Shown here: positions 22,923-35,400 of the stretch, in pieces
How positions within the stretch are numbered: the stretch's first letter is position 1
Layout of the letters: every line of letters starts with the position of its first letter
Assembly: GCF_013368755.1 (NCBI RefSeq)
Contig: NC_049565.1
Coordinates: 4,712,001-4,776,000, forward strand
Direction: 5' to 3'
DNA: 64,000 bases
From: Talaromyces rugulosus
Taxonomy: Eukaryota > Ascomycota > Eurotiomycetes > Eurotiales > Trichocomaceae
Notes under the pieces: model-generated
Seen by the model: only the letters and a program-made list of their open reading frames with translations
What the model was told of the DNA's origin: nothing
Database searches by the model: none
Made by a program: the position numbers and the translations under genes

Positions 22923-23076
22923 GGATGGTGAACGGAATACCGTTTTGGTCAGATCAATTATCAAACAACCCATACTCGAACTATAAGCGTTGATTTTAAC
23001 ATTGAACTATTCGATACTTGCACCTTTTCCATCGATTGATTGCAACAATACTAGTTGACAGCATTAAAACACCAAC

Positions 23077-24242
23077 ATGATTGAACAACGAGACGATTAT
23101 CGTGAGTGTAAAGTCCTTGAGATAATTAATCTGCATTCGATCGTTCTAACTTTACACAGAGCCAGATAGTTTCTGGTATTATGCACCCAACAAGGGTGCC
23201 CCCATAGCATTTGCTATTCTCTTTGCAGTGTCCGGATTGTGGCATTTATACCTGTGCTTGTTTGTTCCTCCATCTCACTATTGAACTTCTGGCACTAATA
23301 ATTTCCAAAGCAAACTTCGCTGCTGGAAAGTCACCGGGTTACTTCCCTGGTCCGCGATCCTATTCACCGCCGGGTTTATCTTTCGCGCCATCGGGGCTTT
23401 TGGAAACTGGGATAAACTCAACGTCTATATTGTAAGCCAGTGTCTTCTACTTGTGGGACCGTACGTAATTCCTTCACCGTTCTCAAGGCATGACTTTTTT
23501 TTTCTAACATGAAAGTAGACCCATTTACGAAGCCGCAAACTTTTTGACCTTGGGCCGTATCCTTTACTATATCCCTTATCACGCGCCTATTCACCCTGGT
23601 CGAGTCTTCACAACATTCGTCGCCTTAGGTCTGATGATAGAATCGCTGACAGCGAGCGGCGCTTCTCTCGTATCAAACACGTCGAACCCCGAGTCGGTGC
23701 AAAATGCCGGAAAATCTCTCATGAAAGCATCATTGATCCTTCAACTTATTCAAATGGCTGGCTTCGTTTCGATTGTACTTTTATTCTACCGTCGTTGTTC
23801 GCGAGACGGTCTCTTGGCCGACAAAATCAAAACGCCGCTTCATGTCTTGCTCGCCAGTTGTATTCTCATCTCAATCCGCACAGTCTACCGAACGGTGGAA
23901 TACTTTGATGCTGCGAGCCTTACCGTGTGGAATGTTGACCAGATGAGCTCGATCCTGAAGAACGAATGGTACTTTTGGGTCTTTGAGGCTATGATCATGT
24001 ACGCCAACACAACCATGCTGAATTTGCTCCATCCCATGACAAAGCTGCCCGAATCGAATAAGATTTACCTGGCCAAAGACGGTGTTACGGAGGTTGAAGG
24101 CCCCGGTTTCCAGGAACAGAGACCGCTTTTGATGACTTTTATCGATCCGTTTGATGTTGTGGGCTTGGTGATGAGGAAAAATAGGCATGAGAAGTTCTGG
24201 GAAGAGGGGGGTTCTGCCAGAGTGAAGACTGGCGAGGTTTAG
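23077..24242 (+). CDS. RTA1-like seven-transmembrane protein
   Basis: Four exons, 23077-23101, 23160-23259, 23311-23460 and 23519-24242, give 332 aa starting MIEQRDDYQPDSFWYYAP. The protein has seven hydrophobic helices and the typical RTA1-family blocks: WYYAPNKGAPIAFAILF at the start, NVYIVSQCLLLVGPPIYEAANFLTLGRI, IRTVYRTVEYF with its charged pair, and NEWYFWVFEAMIMYANTTMLNLLHP at the last helix. The family includes yeast Rta1 and the sphingoid long-chain base protein Rsb1, associated with lipid movement and resistance to azole-like compounds. The substrate is not known here. The repeated promoter motif suggests inducible expression, which is an inference. Confidence 0.9.
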
Positions 24243-25907
24243 ATTTGGTATTTGGAGTTTAGGGAGAGACATTGCTGGTGATTCCATCATTTCATGTATT
24301 GGGCACTGATAAAGTTGTACGAAACAATAACAAAATCCCAGCTACCAGCAGCTAGGGGTGGGTAGTCATTGTTGAGTTGGTCTTTTGGCTGAAATTCCTG
24401 CTACAGCATGTATTAGATTTAATTATGTTGCGTGAAAATATTCATTTTGTATCGAGTTAACCTTGGAAAATATTTCGTGATATCGGAGGTTTTCAAGATC
24501 ATTTGTTGGCAGCTGAGGATAAATTATAGATTGATTGTCCAAGAGACTGATAGATGTTTGGTGTAGTTGTCAATATTATTCATACCTCTTGCTAGGTTCG
24601 ACTGAAAAACGCTACGTTAGTTGAGGAATCCAACCAGCCAGAGCTTTCTTTTCAAGGTCTGCCCATATCCTCAGGATTCCTGGCTAGTAATAATCTATGT
24701 CGGCACTATACCTATCTTCTTTACTAACACTTCCCTAGCATTAATTTTTGGATTTCGAAAGTTGAGGTGCAGTACGGTGTTAGGGTTCTGAGAACCGCTT
24801 GACCAAGAGTTGACGTTTTGTAATATCAACTGTATCAGACAAACCGGGAGCAGGCGTGGGGAAGATTGCCTGAATCCTTAATATTAGCTTTACTCCGGCT
24901 CAAAATAGAGGCCCACTGAATATATTACTACTGGAATACCAGCAGCAGTACGCCGCCATATTTCAGCACGGACAGCGACTCTCCTGGAGATTCAAGGACC
25001 CTATCGCCTGAAGTTTAAATAGATTATATAAAAATATGCTATTTACAATAATTAAATCGGTTTACAAGAGACATCATTGTGTGATATTCCAGTTGTAATC
25101 TTCATTGTCAGAATTGTTCTCTTGTATAAATAGGTCTGCAGATATCCAATTAAACAATCAATTTTACATAGATAATGTATTTTTAGTGTTGGGACTACCA
25201 AAAAAAGCTCGTCATGGAACAGCTGCTTCCGATTTTAAATCATTCCGTCCTATCTCCCCCACATGCTATTTCTTCCTTACCAGAGTCTCATCGTGATGCT
25301 CATGGCCAATTCAGATCGTCAGTCCATCGCTGCGGGCACATCCACGTCACTGGCAATTCAGAATTCCTGAGCTACTCGTCATATACGAGCCTTTAGAATT
25401 CATGAATTACATAGATGGGGCTATACCATATGCCTAACCACCAATAGATCTCAATCTGACCATAGTGATCGGTATCGTCCATTTTCTTACATTCGCGACA
25501 CTGCAAGCCCCATTGCGGTCAACGCCAAACGAACGCAGTCGCATCATTCTCCAGCTGGTGGTAATTACAAACCAGACAAATAATGGTTAATTTTACTAGT
25601 CTATTCTCGTCAAGTTGAAACGGCGCTAACTCAGCAAGATGAGTGACCACGTCTTGTTGGCGCTAATAGAGGCAGCAGTCTAGTGGTGTTAACCCAGCCT
25701 ACCAGTTGACCTTATTGGGTCGTATAGTTAGCTGCAATTAGCTTGTGCGACACAACGAGTTCAGCACCTTCACCTTCACCTATAAAGTGATAGGTCAGTC
25801 AGTCATGATGAGGTTTTTTCCACACCACAGAGGTACATATGCATTTCACACTTCATGGCATGCTGTTCTGAAAACTCGACCAAAGAATATCTTTTGCCCA
25901 AATATCA
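24243..25907. other. AT-rich gene-poor gap
   Basis: About 1.66 kb of AT-rich sequence with many stops in all frames. Small ORFs (for example 25105-25296, 25214-25396) lack recognisable motifs and splice partners. No inverted-repeat ends were noticed. It may hold decayed sequence, but no remnant could be named. Confidence 0.5.
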
Positions 25908-27716
25908 ATGCCACCCGTTTATCCAGACGAGACGGATGATGGTTCGTCAACGTCTAATACTGGAGTCTTGAGCGACTCGTCTGGGCCATCTGCCCAGTCG
26001 ATGGCTCAACAGACGACGGCCAAGAGACCGCCAAGTAACTTGTACCCCATTTAACATCGGTATATACTGCAGTGCTGACTTGGATTCAGTTTCACCACGA
26101 GAATATGTCGAAGCCATAGTCTTCCATTCCAAACAAACTATTCAAGACACGCTTTACCCTGGAGACGTTTTTGAGGACTTAGGTCTCTACCTGAAAAAAG
26201 GGGTACAGAGCTTTAGACCACCGAACAACATCCAAGGGACCTTGCACACCATCGACAAGGTTGCGGGACGTAGTCTTGATATCTACTCCAATGCCTCGCA
26301 ATGTGCCCAAAAGCTAGACGAGGACAAAAATTCCAGGAGATGTCAAATTATTTTCCTAAACGGATACCCCTCCCCACAATGGATTAGCACAATTGGCGCT
26401 CTCTGTCGCACTGACCCTCAGTACTTCAATACTCATCTGCGATTTCGATGTCGGAGGGGCTATTACTCAACTCCCACTTTACGTTCAGGTCTAGAAAACA
26501 TCATAACACTTCGATTCGTCACCCTAGGATCGAGAGAAGATAGATTTGGCCAGTGTGACCAAGACCAGGTAGACGCATTGAGGTTGGGTGGGGAGAGGGA
26601 CATGGGCAAATACGAGCATGATCTTATGGTAGGCAATGGACTTGAAGCCGGAGATTCCATAGTCAGATCGTTCTCAGTTCTAGACGACAAGAATTTTTTC
26701 ATTGAGCAGGAAATGTCCATATGTCTCCATAAATACGAGGAGGGCTGGATAAGTAAGCCCCCTGTTGGTTAACTTTTCTACAAGTCTAATGATTCATCGC
26801 AGTATTGGTAACTATCGATGCTGGCAGCGATCTTTCGAAAGGGCCACAGGGACCATGGCTGACACAAGAAGATCGTCATTCTCCCTCACCATGGACGATT
26901 TTCGCCCCAACTATCCAGCATAACCCTAAGGTCTGGATGAGATCCAATCCAGCAAAACCTGCAACTTCAACCAAGTTCCAGGAAAGGTTTCCACAAAGCG
27001 CCCAATTATTAGCACAATATTGTGGGGAGGCTCTGGACACACAGACAATGGTTCTTGATCCGTTTTATGCGATCACTGATCTTTTCCAATTCTGCGCATT
27101 CTCAGAGATCCAATTCATGAACGTGATGGAAGCTAAGATTAAGGAGGACACGGATCATATTTCTCTAATGAAAAAGAGCCCAACATTATCAAATCTTTTG
27201 TATTGTCAAGAGATTGTTCAAAAGCACTTGACTCGCCTCCAAGAGACAGTGAGGATTATCAAGTGCTCAGGTGGCCCATTGTGGCCACACGTTGAAAAAG
27301 GTCATCCGCGCCAATACCAAAAGGCAACTAGAGCCAAAGATAGATTGTTGGAGGATTATGAGCAGCTGGTTGAGCGAGCAGAAGTTATCCTCGAGCGCTG
27401 CTCAAAGGGGATGGATGTCATCATGAACAATGTCATGCTGGCAGAGTCCAAAAGAGCTATACTACAAGCGCAATCAGTTGTAAAGTTGACCTTGATCGCG
27501 TTCTTCTACATCCCATTATCGTTTACGTGTTCGTTTTTCAGTATGGACATTGTGGGCTTTGAGCAAGGAATTAGCCGGATTTGGCTTTGGTTTGCTGTAT
27601 CTGTACCTGTGCTTCTGATTTCGATCTCATTCCTTTTTCTGGATCGTCAAAAGTTGAAGGCGATTTGGTTGTCAATAAAGAGCGTTGGCGTGGACCCGGG
27701 GAAATCAGGTAACTAG
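25908..27716 (+). CDS. CorA-like membrane protein, degenerate metal-transport signature
   Basis: Exons 25908-26034, 26090-26752 and 26803-27716 give 567 aa. The long N-terminal region (about 450 residues) resembles the soluble domain of fungal CorA-like proteins. It includes TLRFVTLGSREDRF, the HNPKVWMRSNPAKP block, and a long helical coil (KSPTLSNLLYCQEIVQKHL, ATRAKDRLLEDYEQLVERAEVILERC). Two C-terminal transmembrane helices follow a stalk helix (VKLTLIAFFYIPLSFTCSFF, IWLWFAVSVPVLLISISFLF). The CorA selectivity signature Gly-Met-Asn at the end of TM1 is absent. The equivalent loop reads SMDIVGFEQG, as in many fungal relatives whose transport function is unproven. Location in the plasma membrane is inferred only. 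Confidence 0.8.
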
Positions 27717-27745
27717 GACAGTCATTTATTTCATTTAACGGTATA

Positions 27746-29463
27746 TTAATTCTCTTTCAAACTCTCCGGAAGATCATTCTCCTTGAAGAACAGACTCGCT
27801 ATCGCCGCAAGAACAGCTTCGGCTGTTGCGATATAGAACACAACATGTAATGCTGTCATATAATCTTCTTGGGCTTTCTCCTTCTCTGGAAAAGGAAGAG
27901 CTTGTACCGCATTAAAATCTGTCCGCAGAGTATTGAGCAGCGGCCCGGCCCCTGCTTCATTTCCAAAAGACGACCATAGACCGTCTTTTAAAATTTTCTG
28001 AAATACTGCTGTTGAAATTGTCATCCCAATAGCCATACCTGTGAATCTGAAAAAGTATCCAGCTGACTGCACGCTGGCTTGCTGATCATCCGTAGTGGAA
28101 CTCAGGGACGCCATTAACACTGTCACCCAACTGATTCCGAAACCTACACCAGAAATACCTAAAAACACAAATGGATACCATGAAGGCGACGAAATTTCCA
28201 AGAGCAAGAGCAGTGCGGCGCTAAGAACAGCAAATATCTGACCTAGGATGTTAAGCCAATAATATTTTCCTGTGACCTTAACAAGGATCCCAGCAAGCAT
28301 AGTTGAAGCAGCAGCTCCAAAGGCTTGTGGAATGAATCGAAGCCCCGCTGCTGTTGTGGAATGGCCTAAAACCTGGAGGTATATCGCTATATAGAATTCA
28401 ATTGTCAAGTATGACATTGAATTCAAAAGATAAAATATTGACGAGAGGTAAATATTTCGGATGCGTAAGAGCCCCATTGGCAAAACAGGTTCCTTGGCGA
28501 AATAGATATCCCAAACTAGAAAAACGATGAAGCTAAATAGCGACAATGGCAGCGATACCAATACCAAAGTAGACTTCCAAGAACGAGAATTCCCTCCCGA
28601 CTGAAGTCCGAGTTGGAAGAGTACAATGGCGAAGAGGATAGCTATTCCACCGACGTAATCGAGACGACGAAGACTCGAAATATTTGACTTCTTCTTTGGG
28701 ATTTCCACGAGAAACCAGGCACCTATGGCCAAAACTATTGTGACTGGAATCTGGATGAAGAATGCCCATTTCCACCCTATAGTGTCATTAATCCCTCCAC
28801 CGTATAATCCCCCAACAGCCAAGCAGACACCAAACAAAATTCCGCCTACTGCTTCTGTGATGCCTCTATTTCGAAGCGTCACGACGTCGGCCTCGATGAA
28901 CGATACGACTGACTGCATTACGCCAGAACCAAACCCCTGTATGGATCTGCCAAGGAGCAAAACCCACAATCGTGAGCTCAAACCACAGAGAAGTGTTCCA
29001 ACCACGAAGATGGCACCAGACCCTATCAAGCAGTATCGGCGACCAAAAACATCTGCCACATGACCTGAGAGGGGATTCGAAGCAGCCATGCCAATCAGGT
29101 ATGTTGTTGATATCCATGAGAGGTTCGAGAGAGAGTGAAATGATGCCGAGATAGGAGCTAGAAGGGTGGCAATCATAGTCTCATCTAGGAGAGGGAAAAC
29201 TAGCATGGTCTAATAATTATGATATTAGTACTGAGAGAAAGGAGCGCGAGGCAATGGGTTACCCATATGATTCCGAGAAGCACAGCTACCCGAGTTGTCG
29301 ACATCTTTGAGGCCTCATTTTCCAGCGAAGCGGCTAGTTCTGCCTTCTCTTCCTTACCTGGAGACACGTACTCAGTCATTGGTTTATGGCCCAGCGTCGC
29401 AGGCTTCGCCAAATGTGGCAATTCTTGGTCGCCCTGAGGCTGAGCCACGGAGTTGGCCGCCAT
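27746..29463 (-). CDS. MFS transporter, DHA2-like (14 TM helices)
   Basis: Exons 29463-29263 and 29209-27746 (53-bp intron) give 554 aa. The hydrophilic N-terminus is followed by about 14 hydrophobic helices. Diagnostic blocks are LLDETMIATLLAPISA in TM1, GHVADVFGRRY (motif A) after TM2, LLLGRSIQGFGSG in TM4, and GGILFGVCLAVGGLYGGGINDTIGWKWAFFIQIP in TM5-6. This fits the drug:H+ antiporter-2 group, which includes toxin and drug exporters. It lies tail-to-tail with the CorA-like gene, the stops only about 30 bp apart. No biosynthetic gene that would name a substrate is adjacent. Confidence 0.9.
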
Positions 29464-30778
29464 TGAATTCTCAGCGCCTAACGACCGGTCCTAGGCTTCA
29501 AGCTGGATAACCCTAATAGAGGCAGGGAAGTAATCACAGTTCCAGTCTTTGATTTCAAGAACTTGAATGCTGTAATGGAAAGGAGATTGGCACGGTGCCC
29601 TTCGAAGGGTACGTTGTGCGACACTCGACTTAGCGCCGTGACGAGAACGACGAGGCTGAAGTAACCTCAAAATCATTGGCTGTAAGATCTGCGTAAAACC
29701 CAGAGTAGAAACAAAGAATAGTAGAAACAAAGAGGACGTCCATCAAAGCGGGGTCGCTTCCAACTGGTGGTGGTTTTAGACCGTGTCACATTATTATCAC
29801 GCGTCATGAAATCAAGTCGCACAGGAAAAGAAAAAAAATCGGAGTGTTGGCTTAGGATACCAACCTACCTAGCTAAAATTGTTTAGACCAAATAATACTT
29901 GTCTCTTGGGGTGGTCAGAATGGACGAATCGGGTTAGGGAGCCTACCAGGGTCTTTCGGGGCTGAGGCCAATAGTAAAATTTGTACGGAGTTATAGAAAT
30001 AATATGGGATTAATTTGGATACAAGCTAGGTTACTTGAGATCCATCTATTCATAGACGAGATCTGAATAGCCTTAACCTAGCTATAATAGAAAGTATAAT
30101 GCAAGGAAAGTGATATATCACCTGCAAGATAATTCTATATTTCATAGAACTCCGCGGCAAGCGCTGGCCAAATCAGGCTGGAATCCAGCCTTGACCCAAT
30201 TGGACATGTCTACAGTATTTCATTCTTACTATATTCTTTTAATAACCCAGCTTTAAAATATTTGAAAACTATTTTAGAAAGTAAATTTGCAAATTTTCTT
30301 TATTGAGGATAGAAAAGGTAAATATATTAAGAAATCACAGTTGTAGACAACAGTTAGCTCAAATATTACTAACAAATTATCCCCTAGATATTATTTTTTT
30401 AGCGCCATCAGTGAAAGTATGACCCACTTTTAAATTGTTATAGATACCCCAGCTAGCCAATAATAAATATTGCGCAAAACTACAATTTTGACGCTATTTT
30501 CATACTAACCCCACCCTTAGTGGTATATATTGATTACAGGTAATTACTATCAGCGCTTAACCTAAAAGAATTTAGCTGGATGCCCTCAGCCCAAACTGGG
30601 TGTCTGTATCACACCCCCAATAAATAATAAGTCGAACATTGTAAACCGCACAAGGGTAGGACCGAATAATTTTAATTTCCCCATATATTTACAGGAAGAA
30701 GCAGACCCCCCATCCAGCCAGTGACAGTCGAAAGAACACCGATATCATCTTCGCATATCCCACTAAAGGCTACCCAGC
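29464..30778. other. AT-rich gap upstream of the MFS gene
   Basis: The first ~300 bp are normal composition and likely hold the MFS promoter. About 29830-30700 is AT-rich with no usable ORF. No terminal repeats were identified. Confidence 0.5.
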
Positions 30779-30964
30779 ATGCCAGACGTTGTATCTAAAG
30801 AAAAGAAGCAGCCTTGGAAGGCCTTTGAGAGCAGTTTTGGTCGTGATGGAAAGAGTCCTATTACGTACGATGCACCAAAGGGTTCCAAGCTCGAGATTGC
30901 CGGGACTTCGGGAGAATTGAGCCTGGACATTCTCTATGACACGGGAGACTACAAAGGTACGTGA
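30779..30964 (+). CDS. Small orphan ORF, 61 aa
   Basis: ATG at 30779 in a good context (CAGCATGCC), reading MPDVVSKEKKQPWKAFESSF and ending shortly after GDYKG at a stop that lies just inside a possible donor (AAAGGTACGTGA). Composition looks coding (balanced Lys/Glu/Gly, few rare codons). It could be a tiny gene, or the first exon of a gene whose remainder has been lost. No family recognised. It converges with the AsaB-like gene about 200 bp away. Confidence 0.35.
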   Translation: MPDVVSKEKKQPWKAFESSFGRDGKSPITYDAPKGSKLEIAGTSGELSLDILYDTGDYKGT

Positions 30965-31164
30965 CAAGCAGATTCGAAATATTGTGATAGTACCTGACAG
31001 CTTCGTCTAAGACTCTGCTCCAAACACTGATAATGGTGGAAAGTGATGGTGAATTGGTACGAAATTAGTAGGGAAGGTTGTTTTCATGAGGAAAGGAGTT
31101 GAGCTTGAAACTACTCTAGCTACAAATATAATAACTCTCACCCAATCGTTCAAGTTGAGAGACG

Positions 31165-32236
31165 TTAAAACAGTTGAACATCATCTTCGAAGTAAGCAAC
31201 GGCTCGGATTTCGATTGTTTCCCTGGGCACAGCGTCGTTATTTACGCCTGGTATTTGAAACGACGAATGAGGAACTCCTTTCCTAGGATGTAAGTCAATG
31301 GCAACACTATAGTTATCGAGGTTGAAATACCGTGGCGAGTGTGCGGCTTCGCATCTCCTTGAACGAAAACCCATGCTTCGGAATCCTGCTGCTCGCTAAC
31401 GTAGTACCACTTTTGTTCTGGGCTGAAGTGGATGTATTCGTTATTGATGGTGAAGTCTTCAAACACAACATCGCCAATTTCGATTGCGTCAATATCCAAG
31501 TTCGAATTATCGCACAGGGCAAGCGGCCAGCGTCTGATGGGTCCCCTAATTGGTCTCCAGAGACTTATATATGTCTCAGTAGCTGATATGATTTTTCAAC
31601 TTCGTCACTAACATACTTGTAAAACCTATAGTTCTGAGAGGGCAGTTCGCGGACACCCATTTTGTGATTGAGACCGCCTGCTAATTGTCTTGCCCAGTCT
31701 TTGCTTATATCTAGATAACCTTAGTGAAGTCGTAATTTGAAAAAAGAAAAAAAAAACATCCTAGCACGTACCAATATGAACCATTGTTGTGGGCTGATTA
31801 TGCTCATAAGTCCCTCCTGTTGCGATCGGAAAAGCTTCGTGCTGCTTGCGAATCTGCATTCTGTCATCTTCTTAATTCTAGAACCAGATTTGTACGATGC
31901 ACTTGCCACATATTCAAATATCTGAACGCGAAATGCGCCAACCAGTCGTTGTATTACGCCAGCCGCCTCCGGCATATATACAGCGAGGATCTTGTCCTCA
32001 TTCTCAAAATCTTCATAGGTCATTTTGGTGTGGAAAGGTACCAATGCGAAACCATTCTTCTCCATGTTGAAATCATCCTCATGGCCACGGATGTCTTCAA
32101 TGATGTTCTCACGGTACTCAGCCTGAATATTTGTCCTACGAAGCCCCTCAGGAGGTTCAAATTTGAGAGAATAGGGTCTTTCGTGCTGGAAAAGCTCCTC
32201 GTTGGGCAAAAAGCCCAGGGCCGCGTGAACAGACAT
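31165..32236 (-). CDS. AsaB/CmcJ-like (GA4-desaturase family) oxygenase
   Basis: Five exons on the minus strand, 32236-31910, 31853-31772, 31710-31617, 31563-31331 and 31277-31165, give 282 aa starting MSVHAALGFLPNEELFQHER. Splice sites were chosen to keep the family pattern. Recognisable blocks are REN..DIRGHEDDFNMEKNG near the N-terminus, AFPIATGGTYEHNQPTTMVHIDIS in exon 2-3, NLWRPIRGPIRRWPLALCDN, EYIHFSPEQKWYYVSEQ, and GVPHSSFQIPG then RETIEIRAVAYF at the C-terminus. The family includes AsaB of aspergillic acid clusters, GA4 desaturase and bacterial CmcJ. Members act as hydroxylases, desaturases or partners in methoxylation, probably as 2-oxoglutarate/Fe(II)-type enzymes. His in MVHID and HFSP are candidate metal ligands. 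The ATG is 241 bp from that of the divergent NLR gene. Confidence 0.85.
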
Positions 32237-32477
32237 GTTGAGTATCAAAGAGCCAAATCAATTATAGAGTAGCAATTCAGAACCCCCCTCGCAGCGGACA
32301 TCTAGGGTATTCTAAAAGCCCTTGCTAGTTATTGGCCAACACACCAAAAGCTGTCACAATCGCAATCACACCTTAGCGCCCGAACCCATGTTCAACCTGC
32401 AGCCGCACAGCGAAGCCACCATGTGACATGGAACGGTAAAGTATTCCATGCCATGAGAATGGTCGAACAGCGATTGT
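32237..32477. promoter_or_regulatory. Bidirectional promoter between AsaB-like and NLR genes
   Basis: 241 bp separate the two divergent ATGs, provided the first NLR exon is right. If that exon is wrong, the gap extends to about 32837. No TATA box or obvious operator was seen. Confidence 0.35.
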
Positions 32478-35400
32478 ATGAACAGGGGGGCTGCAATATT
32501 GGCTTCCCCGCCGCAAATGGGTGTGCCACGCCGGTTTCGTTTTGTCTCCGCTCAAGGTCTTTCGCCAACACATGGAACTGCATGGGCAAACGAATCTAGA
32601 AAATACAGCACCTTCTACGATATTCCACGCCGACTCTTGCCTGTAAGGCCGAGAGAAACATCGTCGAGCGGGACAGGAGCAATTAATTCCATACTCAGGT
32701 AGTGCATAATTCAAAACGCCGGGCGGAAATGTCAAGACCGACCGAACTGCCGCAAGTCTATTGTGGCCCTAGAGTTCAAACTTTGTAGGTCCAAGATTCT
32801 GATCGTTGGTCGTCAAGAAAGCCCACTGATAATAAAGATTTGTTGCAATACCGGGCGTGGGAACATCTCCTCCAGACAAATGGAGCGATCTGAATGAAGA
32901 CATCTGGCCAAAGTCTATACAGACAGATTCTGCTCCTGATGTTGGCATCTTCTATTTCCCAAATGAGCTGGTCACAGAAGATCAGGGTTTCTCTTGGGAA
33001 AAGGTCGAGACGGCTGGCGCTAGTTTTCTTGGGGCTCTAGAACGTTTCGTCCAAAGCAACCAGGTAGGCCTCTTCGCACCTCTGACTTTATCGCTAACAA
33101 TTATCTGAAAGCTGAATGGCTGTCCAATATTTCTCGCTGCGCACAGCACAGGTGGCATCATTTTGAAGCGGGTAAGCCTTTTTAAAATGCTCTTTGGCCG
33201 CGCCGTCTTTGCTGACTTAGCAGGCTTTGTGTATTGGCTATCACAATCCTCAACGTTTCCGTCCTCTTCTTCAAAATATCGCTGGGATCATTTTACTTGC
33301 ATGTCCTCACTCAGTCTCAGATGATCCCGATGCATGGTCGAATATTCCTTTGATCTTCAAAACATTTTTGAAGTCGAAGGCGAAACACGTCATAACTCGA
33401 CAGTCATCGATTGGCTTGTCAAATGACTGTCTCAGCTTTCAATGGGCCATAGGTGAAATTCCAGTCTTGAGCATATCCGAGACAGTGAAGACTCGCACTG
33501 GTGGAATTCTTAGTCACAAAGTAATGGTTCGTCAATCTCTAAGTTTTACCTTTTACCATGTTGGATATTAACATGACGAAAGCTCGTCGATAAAGCCTTT
33601 GCCAAAACGAATGCAAAAAGTGAACAGATGCTTCTGTCCAAATCAGACCATGCGAATATATGTTGCGTTGAGACTGGTAGCACTGAGTCCACTACCATAA
33701 CTTCTTTTATTGAGTCGGCGGCGAAGAAAGCAAATGACAAAATTAAAAGAAAGTCTCAGGAGTGTGAGTTGACCAAAGATGCAAGGTTAGCAATATTTCT
33801 TACATTCACAGACATGATGCCCATCGGACTTGGTGAATCTACAGTTCGAAGCAAATCAAGCTCAGGATCACTGGAACGAGAAAAGATAACATACACGGGC
33901 ACAAACTCGTCAGCTCCCGTACACATTTCGCTCGTTACAAGTAACGAAGGGACTTCGGGCTCCACAGTTGGCAGCTTTCAACTCTTGCCCACTCTCACGG
34001 ACTTCTCTGTTGATAAGATGGATCCAAAGTTACCCTGCTTTGTGATGCCGCTGAGTCGGAACCTTGTATTCTCTGGCCAAGCCGATGTGCTGGAGCAACT
34101 TGAAAAATATCTATCACCTATCAGCGACGACTATTCTGCCTCGGATGAGTCAGAAACCGGTAGTCATCTACGAATGTTCGCACTTTGCGGCCCAGGCGGC
34201 ATGGGGAAATCTCAGGTCGCAGCTGAATTTGTGTATAAGTCCAACGAGCTGTTTGATGCCATTATCTGGATATCAGCTGATGAGCCAGTAAAACTCGCTC
34301 GAAGCTTTGACCAAGCAGCAGTCGCTCTTGGATTGGTGGAGGCGGACTCTATGGAGTCTAGGGATCATATCTTGACCCGAGATGCTGTATTGGGATGGCT
34401 CGCAAACCCTATCAAGTCATATAAGCAACGCGAAAACGCTCAATTCAATGAGGCGACTTGGCTATTAGTTTTCGATAATGTGGAAGATCTTGATATGCTT
34501 GACGAGTACTGGCCAGCATACGGTTCTGGGTCGATTCTGGTAACAAGCCGAGACCCTCTTGTGAAATCCTATGGTTATTCTCTCAGGCGTGGATTAAGTA
34601 TGCCGGCACTCGATACCACCGAGGGAGAAAAGCTGCTCATCAAGTTAACCGGTCGAAGAAAACTGAGCAGCGAAGAGCGGGATAGTGCCGCTGCGATAGC
34701 TGAAGTTCTCGGTGGCCTTCCCTTGGCCATCGTCCAAATGGCTGGTGTGATTACACGTCAAGACCTAACTTTCTCTGAGTTTCTGCTCAGGTATCAAAAA
34801 GAAAGTGTCCATGCAGAACTTTTCAACCTTAAGGTCGGACCTTCGAAAGCTCGCGCAGGCTATGAGCACACAATTGCCTCTGTTTGGGCATTAGATAACT
34901 TGGAAGAATGTAGCCAGGCCTTGCTGCAGGCTATGTCCCTCCTCGATCCAGATAGTATTCCCGAGTACATTTTAGAGGAGAACCCGGCCGCAAGTACATG
35001 GCCCGGCTATCCATCAACGACCGCGGAGTACCTGAACGCTCGGACAGAGCTAATCCAAAGATCCCTGATTATACGCCAAAAGGACAAGACGCTCAACATA
35101 CATCGGCTTATCCAAGACGCAGTCAGAGCGAGAATGACCGATGATGAGTTCAGCAACGCGTTCAGCTCCATGTTATCCTTTGCCTCAGCTGTCTGGCCAT
35201 ATGAGGAGTTCAGCTTTGGGAATGAGATATATCGGTGGGCTCGATGCCAGGAACTCTTCCCTCACATCCTCAAACTTCAAAGCTTATTCTCCAGGTTTAA
35301 GTTACCAACAAATTTAACGCAACATCATTTGGATGGCCCCAAGCTTTTTATTGATACTGCATCGTAAGTTTCCGACCCAGCTAGAAGTTACCATTGTTAA

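Larger units (their letters stand above)
22324..23076. other. Long promoter region of the RTA1-like gene
   Basis: About 750 bp. The first ~200 bp should hold the 3' UTR of the zinc-finger gene. The rest contains the four CTCGTATT/AATACGAG motifs (22630-22836) and a TATATAA box at 22916, about 160 bp before the ATG at 23077. Confidence 0.55.
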
